Positions 23,392-27,681 of a stretch of 27,681 nucleotides of DNA are shown here, one piece after another; position 1 is the stretch's first letter, and each line of letters begins with the position of its first letter. Source of the DNA: CAYXVF01 sp964468125 (GTDB lineage Bacteria; Myxococcota; XYA12-FULL-58-9; CAYXVF01); the NCBI GenBank assembly GCA_964468125.1, contig CAYXVF010000082.1, positions 1 through 27,681 of the forward strand. The letters run 5' to 3'. The notes below the pieces were generated by a model. It saw only the letters and a program-made list of their open reading frames with translations. It made no database searches and was not told the DNA's origin. The translations under genes were made by a program, and so were the position numbers.

Positions 23392-24126
23392 ATGGCAGCG
23401 AAAAAGAAGGCGTCGAAAAAGAAGGCGTCGAAAAAGAAGGCAAAAACGACCTCCAAGGCCGCTGCGAAGCAGGCGGCCAAAAAGAAGCCCGCGAGCAAGA
23501 AGAAGCCTGCCGCGAAGAAGAAGCCTGCCGCGAAGAAGAAGCCTGCTGCGAAGAAGAAGGTGAGCAAGAAGAAGGCCGGGAAAAAGAAGGTGGCCAAGAA
23601 GAAGGCTGCGAAGAAGAAGGTGAGCAAGAAGAAGGCCACCAAGAAAGCCGCGAAAAAGAAGACCGCCAAGAAGAAGGCCGCGAAAAAGAAGAGCAGCGCC
23701 AAGCCCGCCAAGAAGAAGTCGGCCGCGAAGAAGACCAAGACGAAGTCCGCTGGAAAGAAGGCCGCCAAGCAGTCGACGAGCAAGAAGGCTCCGGCTCCGG
23801 CTCCGAAGCGTCCGGCAGCCAAGCCCACGCGCCCAAAGAAGAAGCTCAAGCCCGCGAAGGCGACCCCGGTCAGCTCGCCGCGGCCGGTCATGACCGCGAC
23901 TGAGCCGGAGACCGCGCAGGTGATCCCCACCGCGCCTGTGAAGCTGGAGCCGGTGGAAACCAAGACCCTGCCTCCGCCTCCGCCTCCGCCTCCGCCGGCC
24001 TACGAGCCGCCGAACTACTCGACCCCGGGGTTCCAATCGAGCCCGCCTCCTTGGTCCGATGATGAGCCCTCGACGGCCCTGGACGGCTCCATGGACGACG
24101 AGGGCGAGGAGCCGCCGCAGTCTTGA
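23392..24126 (+). CDS. Histone H1-like Lys/Ala-rich DNA-binding protein with Pro-rich and acidic tail
   Basis: 244 aa of low complexity in three parts. Residues 2-160 are almost wholly KKKA, KKKPAA and KKKVSK repeats, like the C-terminal domain of histone H1 and bacterial H1-like proteins (AlgP, HctB), and would bind nucleic acid non-specifically. Residues about 160-225 are Pro-rich with a run of nine Pro before AYEPP. Residues about 226-244 are acidic (SDDEP, DDEGEEPP). There is no globular domain. The ATG at 23392 follows GGGAGTGA; the upstream ATG at 23332 would add a non-basic stretch. Its stop overlaps the start of the amidase gene. Likely a nucleoid protein; exact function unknown. Confidence 0.75.
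   Translation: MAAKKKASKKKASKKKAKTTSKAAAKQAAKKKPASKKKPAAKKKPAAKKKPAAKKKVSKKKAGKKKVAKKKAAKKKVSKKKATKKAAKKKTAKKKAAKKKSSAKPAKKKSAAKKTKTKSAGKKAAKQSTSKKAPAPAPKRPAAKPTRPKKKLKPAKATPVSSPRPVMTATEPETAQVIPTAPVKLEPVETKTLPPPPPPPPPAYEPPNYSTPGFQSSPPPWSDDEPSTALDGSMDDEGEEPPQS
23497..23550 (+). repeat. Three tandem 18-bp repeats inside the H1-like gene
   Basis: Three consecutive in-frame copies of an 18-base unit encoding KKKPAA, differing at one third-codon base in the last copy. Flanking codons continue as degenerate 15-base KKK-x-x units. Such an array can change copy number by slippage without shifting the frame. Confidence 0.8.
23971..23994 (+). repeat. Four tandem CCTCCG hexamers (Pro run)
   Basis: Four exact copies of CCTCCG followed by CCG give nine consecutive Pro codons in the H1-like gene. 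A run this long would normally need elongation factor P to be translated smoothly. Confidence 0.85.
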
Positions 24127-24947
24127 GCGATCGTCAGCAGGTGACCGTCGCGGTCGTACAGCTCTGCTCCGGGCGCGAGCTCGAATCGAATCTTGCGACC
24201 ATCGAGCGCCTCTGCGGCGAAGCGAGGGCGCAGGGGGCGCGCTGGGTCTGCCTGCCGGAAAATTGCGCATTTCTCGGAATGGAGGGGGAGGCCGTCCAGC
24301 ACGCCGCGCCGCTCGAGGACTCACCGGTGCTCGAGCGACTGCGCGCGATCGCTCGGACGGAGGAGCTCGTCCTGTTTGTAGGCTCGATCCCGGAGCGTTC
24401 GCCGGACGGCGACGGGAAGCGCGCGTTCAACACCTCGGTAGTGCTCGGGCGCGCCGGTGAGACCCTAGCCCACTACCGTAAGATTCACTTGTTTGACGTG
24501 GAGCTCCCAGACGGCACGGCCATTCGCGAGTCGGACGGATGGTTTTCCGGAAACGAGGATCGCGTGCTCGCGGTCGACGGCTGGCACGTCGGCCTGTCCA
24601 TCTGTTACGACCTCCGCTTCCCCGAGCTCTATCGTCGGCTGAGCGCAGCAGGGGCCGAAGTGCTGATGGTGCCGTCGGCATTCACGCTCCAGACGGGCAA
24701 GGACCATTGGGAGCCTCTGCTCCGTGCGCGCGCGATCGAAAATCAGTGCTACGTCGTGGCCGCCGCGCAGTGGGGCGAGCACTTTCCCGGCCGGGTGAGC
24801 TGGGGCAAATCGATGGTCGTGGATCCCTGGGGGATTACGCTCGCGACTGCGCCGGAGCGCGCTTGCTTCGTGCTGGCTACGCTCGACCCGCAGGGGCAAG
24901 AGCGTGTCCGCGAGCGGTTTCCTTCACTGCGCCATCGCCGCGGCTGA
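24123..24947 (+). CDS. Nitrilase-superfamily carbon-nitrogen hydrolase (Nit1/deaminated glutathione amidase-like)
   Basis: 274 aa. The Glu-Lys-Cys triad is complete: Glu46 in CLPENCAF, Lys120 in YRKIHLFDV and Cys161 in SICYDLRFPEL. The KIHLFDV and CYDLRFPELYR wording is typical of the Nit branch (Nit1, YafV-related), which hydrolyses deaminated glutathione, a metabolite-repair reaction in the cytoplasm; omega-amidase is the alternative. The start is the TTG at 24123, overlapping the previous stop (TTGA), with AGGAG at 24107-24111 upstream; the next candidate is the GTG at 24141. The 3' end overlaps the convergent lipoprotein gene by 24 nt. Confidence 0.88.
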   Translation: MSDRQQVTVAVVQLCSGRELESNLATIERLCGEARAQGARWVCLPENCAFLGMEGEAVQHAAPLEDSPVLERLRAIARTEELVLFVGSIPERSPDGDGKRAFNTSVVLGRAGETLAHYRKIHLFDVELPDGTAIRESDGWFSGNEDRVLAVDGWHVGLSICYDLRFPELYRRLSAAGAEVLMVPSAFTLQTGKDHWEPLLRARAIENQCYVVAAAQWGEHFPGRVSWGKSMVVDPWGITLATAPERACFVLATLDPQGQERVRERFPSLRHRRG

Positions 24948-25676
24948 GCGCTCCAAACACCGGCCGAGCTCCGCCAACAGCGCCGACTTCATGTCGCCCA
25001 TGATCCAATGGGGGATCTCCGGAAAAGTTCGGACCTCCGCCTGTGCGCCGAAGGCGCGCAGGAGCGCTACCGCCTCCTCGGAGGCGCGGGCGGGAATGAT
25101 CGGGTCGTCGTCGCCGTGAAATGCGATCACCGGCGGTAGCGTCTTTGCGACCGATTCAAAGTCCGGCGGAAGAATCGACTCGAAGAGTGCGCCACTCACC
25201 GGCAGCGCAAAGGAGAAGCGATCCGGATGGCTCAAGATAGCCGCGAAGAGCACCATCGAGCCCTGAGAAAAGCCGGTCAGCACAGGCAGGCCGCGGACCT
25301 CGTGTTCCTCCTCCAAAGCGTCCAAGGTGGCGACGACCCGCTCGCCGAGTTGTTTGACTGTGTCGCTCGTGCGTTTCCATCCGCCCGGTCCGCGGTCGAA
25401 CTTGAACCACCCGCGACCCTTGCCCTCGTCGATCGGAGCTTCGAGGTAGACGAAGCGCGCCGGCTGCTCGAAACCCTCGAGGCGTTTTGTGAAGTTGGCT
25501 GGTCGATCGCCTCGCCCGTGGAGCACCAGCACCAGCGGGAGCGGGTCTTGCGCCGCCGCGCCTCCGGTCAGCTTTTCCATGTAGTCCAAGGGCTCGGGCC
25601 CCGCCGATTTCGCCCCCGCCACCGCGGCGCTGTTGCAGCCGGCGAGGAGGAGGCAGAAGAGCATGAAAACGCGCAT
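24924..25676 (-). CDS. Alpha/beta-hydrolase lipoprotein, phospholipase/carboxylesterase family
   Basis: 250 aa. The N-terminus MRVFMLFCLLLAGCNS is a lipoprotein signal peptide with lipobox LAGC, so Cys14 is lipidated. The oxyanion region LVLHGRGDRPANF (50-62), the nucleophile Ser137 in GFSQGS, an acidic residue in FHGDDDPI near 189-191 and His223 in IPHWIM complete a Ser-Asp-His triad. The family (YpfH/acyl-protein-thioesterase-like, pfam Abhydrolase_2) hydrolyses short carboxylic esters or lysophospholipids. The frame is open further upstream to 25985, but that region lies in the response regulator gene; the ATG at 25676 (or 25664) is supported by the signal peptide. Envelope location is likely. 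Confidence 0.85.
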   Translation of the reverse strand: MRVFMLFCLLLAGCNSAAVAGAKSAGPEPLDYMEKLTGGAAAQDPLPLVLVLHGRGDRPANFTKRLEGFEQPARFVYLEAPIDEGKGRGWFKFDRGPGGWKRTSDTVKQLGERVVATLDALEEEHEVRGLPVLTGFSQGSMVLFAAILSHPDRFSFALPVSGALFESILPPDFESVAKTLPPVIAFHGDDDPIIPARASEEAVALLRAFGAQAEVRTFPEIPHWIMGDMKSALLAELGRCLERSAAAMAQ

Positions 25677-25687
25677 CGCGCGGTAGC

Positions 25688-26062
25688 TTATGCACTCCCC
25701 GGTCGGCTCGCGAGGATCGCCAGCACCTCGTCGGCCATCTGAGCGAAAGTGAGGCGCTTCGAGATTAGCCCCGCGGCCCCGGCGCGGTTGGCAAGCCGGC
25801 GAAGCGTCGGCTCGTCGATAGACGAGTAGAGGTAGACCGGCGCTCGAATCCCGAGCTCTGGCAGCACGGAGACCAGGTCGTCTCCGAAGTAGTCGGGCAT
25901 GTTGACGTCGAGCAACACCAGGTCGATGGCGTGTGGTGAGACGTCGTCCGGAACGCCGGGCTCGGAGCTCGTCACGACCTCGCACCCGACCGCACGGAGC
26001 GCCTCGGAGGCGCGTTCGAGCACGAGGCGCTCGTCGTCGATAATCAACACGAGAGAGCTCAT
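25688..26062 (-). CDS. Single-domain response regulator coupled to tryptophan dioxygenase
   Basis: 124 aa, a stand-alone CheY-like receiver. The acidic pair Asp9-Asp10 (IIDDE), the phosphoacceptor Asp52 in LLDVNMP, Ser80 or Ser81 in YLYSSI and Lys102 in ISKR are all present, so it should be phosphorylatable. The C-terminus stops right after the domain, leaving no output module. Its ATG at 26062 shares a base with the stop of the dioxygenase gene (TGATG), so translation is coupled. The lipoprotein gene begins 11 nt downstream. No kinase lies nearby; the cognate partner is unknown. Confidence 0.85.
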   Translation of the reverse strand: MSSLVLIIDDERLVLERASEALRAVGCEVVTSSEPGVPDDVSPHAIDLVLLDVNMPDYFGDDLVSVLPELGIRAPVYLYSSIDEPTLRRLANRAGAAGLISKRLTFAQMADEVLAILASRPGSA

Positions 26063-26862
26063 CAGCGTTCGATGAACGTCCGTGCTTCCCAGAGGAGGGG
26101 AAAGAACGATTTGGACAGGGTGGTGCGCAGGTAGTCCACCCCGCCCGAGCCCATCGGCGTGTAGCCCTTTTCCACCAGCTTCGCGACGCTGACGTTCCCG
26201 GTGCCGGGTTTGGCGCCGATCATGCGCATCACCATCTGCACGTGGCGGGTGCGCCAGAGGCCGAAGAGCTCGTCGAAGGCGATGAGTTGGTCGACGAGCG
26301 GGCTCAATGGATGCTGATCCGGCTCGCGCATGACCTTGATCAGCGATTCGATCACCTCCGCATCGTCGCCGTGGGCGAGGCCGTGTCGCTCCATGAGGGC
26401 GAGAAATGCGTCCCAGAGTGAGGGCTCTTCGAGCCGAGTGCGCAGCCGTGCACTGACTTCTTCGTTTTGGAGCGACAGATAGCGCTCGTCACGCAGACCG
26501 CAAATGAACTCAATCTCCCGAAACTGCGAGCTCTGTAGGCCACTGGCTGGCTTGAGCTGCTCACGGAACTCGAGAAAGTCCGCCGGGCGCATCGTTTCCA
26601 TGACGTCAAAGCTCGGGATCAGGTTGCGAAAAATCGCTTCGACGCGTTTCAGCAGGTGCATCGCCCGCGGCACTTCGTCCTTCATCATCGCTGCGCGTGT
26701 CGCTTCGAGCTCGAAGAGGGCGAGCTTGAACCAGAGCTCGAACGACTGGTGCACCACGATGAATTGAAGCTCGTCGTGGGCGTCGGTGACGGTTTGTTGC
26801 AGCTCGAGGAGTCGAGGAATCTGCAGGTAGCTGGCGTAACTTTCGGCGCGTGCGTTGCTCAT
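26062..26862 (-). CDS. kynA: Tryptophan 2,3-dioxygenase
   Basis: Heme enzyme that opens the indole ring of L-tryptophan to N-formylkynurenine, the first step of the kynurenine pathway, in the cytoplasm. It is 266 aa, slightly shorter than Xanthomonas TDO. Conserved segments: YASYLQIPRLLELQ (9-22), DELQFIVVHQSFELWFK with active-site His38, SGLQSSQFREIE (107-118), and WRTRHVQMVMRMIGAKPGTG with the proximal heme ligand His207. The C-terminus has GSGGVDYLRTTL and FFPLLWEART as expected. Kynurenine formamidase and kynureninase genes are not in the window. The next gene in the operon is a single-domain response regulator, an unusual partner. Confidence 0.9.
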   Translation of the reverse strand: MSNARAESYASYLQIPRLLELQQTVTDAHDELQFIVVHQSFELWFKLALFELEATRAAMMKDEVPRAMHLLKRVEAIFRNLIPSFDVMETMRPADFLEFREQLKPASGLQSSQFREIEFICGLRDERYLSLQNEEVSARLRTRLEEPSLWDAFLALMERHGLAHGDDAEVIESLIKVMREPDQHPLSPLVDQLIAFDELFGLWRTRHVQMVMRMIGAKPGTGNVSVAKLVEKGYTPMGSGGVDYLRTTLSKSFFPLLWEARTFIER

Positions 26863-26870
26863 CGCGAACC

Positions 26871-26900
26871 CCGATACGGAGGGGAAGCGGCATCAGTCAA
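26871..26900 (-). promoter_or_regulatory. Possible promoter of the tryptophan dioxygenase operon, near-leaderless
   Basis: On the minus strand TTGACT, an 18-bp spacer and TATCGG, then eight bases to the ATG at 26862. The -35 matches consensus at five of six positions, the -10 only weakly. The -35 overlaps the stop codon of the upstream DUF429 gene. Confidence 0.35.
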
Positions 26901-27607
26901 GGCAAGCGGTCGAGAATGTTGACCGGTCTGTCGCCCACCGGCCGAAGCTCGGAGCCGGGATGGGAGCTGACGACGACTCCGGACTCAGGGAACGCGGTTC
27001 CGAGGGCGACCACCGCGGCGACGAGGGCATCGAGCTCCGCGTGATTCTTTGGCGGGCGGTCTTCGAGCTGCACGACTCCTGCGTCGATGAATCGGTCGAG
27101 GAGGGTCGAAATCGCCTTCTTGCGTGCCTCCGGGCGAGCGGTGTTGTCTCTGTAGGTCAGCACTGCGTCGCGGCACTTCTCGCCGATGCGGGCCAAACCG
27201 AGCCGGGGATGCGTCTCCACCACCCGGTGGGGGGGGAGTATTTCGTTTCGGATCTCTCGGGCCAAGCTCCAGGCGAGCGCGGGGCCCTGTACGGCGACCG
27301 CTCCCGTGAGGGCGTTTGGGGGTTTGAGCCAACGGGTCGGGAGCCATTCGGGCCAGAGCGTTCGTAGCGCTTCGTCCGCGTCACGCCAGCCGCTCGTTCC
27401 GCCCGACCAGGTGAGGGGCGCATCGATCGCTACCGCGGCCAAACCGCCCCATTCACCGGCGGCTCCGACGATCTCCGAGAGAACGTCCTGAGTGCCGCTG
27501 TAAGCGCGGGACCGAAACAGCAGCGCGGGGAGTGTTCCACCATAGAACAGCCCGCAGACCGCGTAGCGGTTCTTTCCCCCGGGGTGCGCTCCGATCAAAA
27601 CCGACAT
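26897..27607 (-). CDS. DUF429 family protein (RNase H-like fold, predicted nuclease)
   Basis: 236 aa, matching the DUF429 pattern: a first beta-strand glycine loop (LIGAHPGGKNRYAV), AIDAPLTW near 60-67, ETHPRLGLAR near 131-140 and HAELDALVAAVVALG near 189-203. The acidic residues Asp62, Glu131 and Asp193 sit where an RNase H-like active site would. In this protein the first-strand Asp of many family members is replaced (IGAHPGG). Function is not established for the family beyond predicted nuclease. The ATG at 27607 is chosen; a GTG at 27631 would add eight residues. Upstream lies a promoter-like sequence but no Shine-Dalgarno. Nothing else is recognisable in 27644-27681. Confidence 0.72.
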   Translation of the reverse strand: MSVLIGAHPGGKNRYAVCGLFYGGTLPALLFRSRAYSGTQDVLSEIVGAAGEWGGLAAVAIDAPLTWSGGTSGWRDADEALRTLWPEWLPTRWLKPPNALTGAVAVQGPALAWSLAREIRNEILPPHRVVETHPRLGLARIGEKCRDAVLTYRDNTARPEARKKAISTLLDRFIDAGVVQLEDRPPKNHAELDALVAAVVALGTAFPESGVVVSSHPGSELRPVGDRPVNILDRLP

Positions 27608-27614
27608 CGGCGCG

Positions 27615-27643
27615 ATCCTAGTACGCTTCACCCCCCTCGTCAG
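27615..27643 (-). promoter_or_regulatory. Possible leaderless promoter of the DUF429 gene
   Basis: On the minus strand CTGACG, a 17-bp spacer, TAGGAT, then seven bases to the ATG at 27607. Each hexamer matches consensus at four of six positions. The predicted start of transcription falls within one base of the start codon. Confidence 0.35.
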
Positions 27644-27681
27644 GAAATCCGCGCTCCGGATAGACGAACGATCTTCGGGAC

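Noticed and set aside
23400..23800. Repeats that could be taken for a CRISPR array
   Set aside because: Units are short, contiguous and in frame, encoding Lys/Ala. There are no unique spacers and no cas genes.
21805..24324. 839-codon open frame on the minus strand
   Set aside because: It is antisense to the phosphodiesterase and H1-like genes. The Leu/Phe/Arg-rich repeats are just the complement of Lys codons, and no family features appear.

Overview
The window is GC-rich and gene-dense, and it comes from a Gram-negative bacterium with LPS. ADP-heptose synthesis, a type IV pilin and a WecA-like transferase are all present. The pil gene content and the pilin sequence look deltaproteobacterial in the old sense (Myxococcota, Desulfobacterota or relatives). 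A pilA operon with an ABC ATPase and permease recalls Myxococcus pilA-pilG-pilH-pilI. A pilA followed by glycan genes recalls Geobacter. I cannot name a genus. No rRNA, tRNA, CRISPR array or insertion sequence was seen, and no intergenic stretch exceeds about 240 bases.

Region 1 (3-7517, + strand) is one tight run: pilC (5' end cut by the window edge), pilS, pilR, gmhA, hldE and an HDOD protein with a PilZ-like tail. It joins pilus assembly and its sigma-54 two-component regulator to heptose synthesis. Region 2 (7505-10399) has a GT4 glycosyltransferase on the minus strand, diverging from a KdsC-like HAD phosphatase that is coupled to a second GT4 enzyme.

Region 3 (10335-16435, - strand) reads as one operon starting at pilA. 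The order is major pilin, O-antigen-ligase/oligosaccharyltransferase-like membrane protein with TPRs, TPR protein, ABC ATPase, ABC permease, WecA/MraY-like sugar-phosphate transferase. From the ligase onward the genes overlap by 1-4 nt, and 15 nt separate pilA from the ligase. A well-spaced sigma-54 promoter and a 17-nt palindrome lie upstream of pilA, matching the PilS/PilR pair in region 1. The layout suggests a pilus-linked glycan system: WecA-like initiation, two GT4 enzymes, heptose supply and a ligase beside the pilin. That is inference.

Region 4 (16670-20313) has pilD translationally coupled to a second sensor kinase, convergent with a REC-PATAN (DUF4388) response regulator. Region 5 (20394-27607) is mixed housekeeping: TtcA, a PduO-type cobalamin adenosyltransferase, an exported AlkP-superfamily phosphodiesterase, a histone-H1-like Lys-rich protein, a nitrilase-family amidase, an esterase lipoprotein, a single-domain response regulator fused in frame-overlap to tryptophan 2,3-dioxygenase, and a DUF429 protein. 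Several genes here carry promoter-like hexamers placed so that the mRNA would be leaderless or nearly so.
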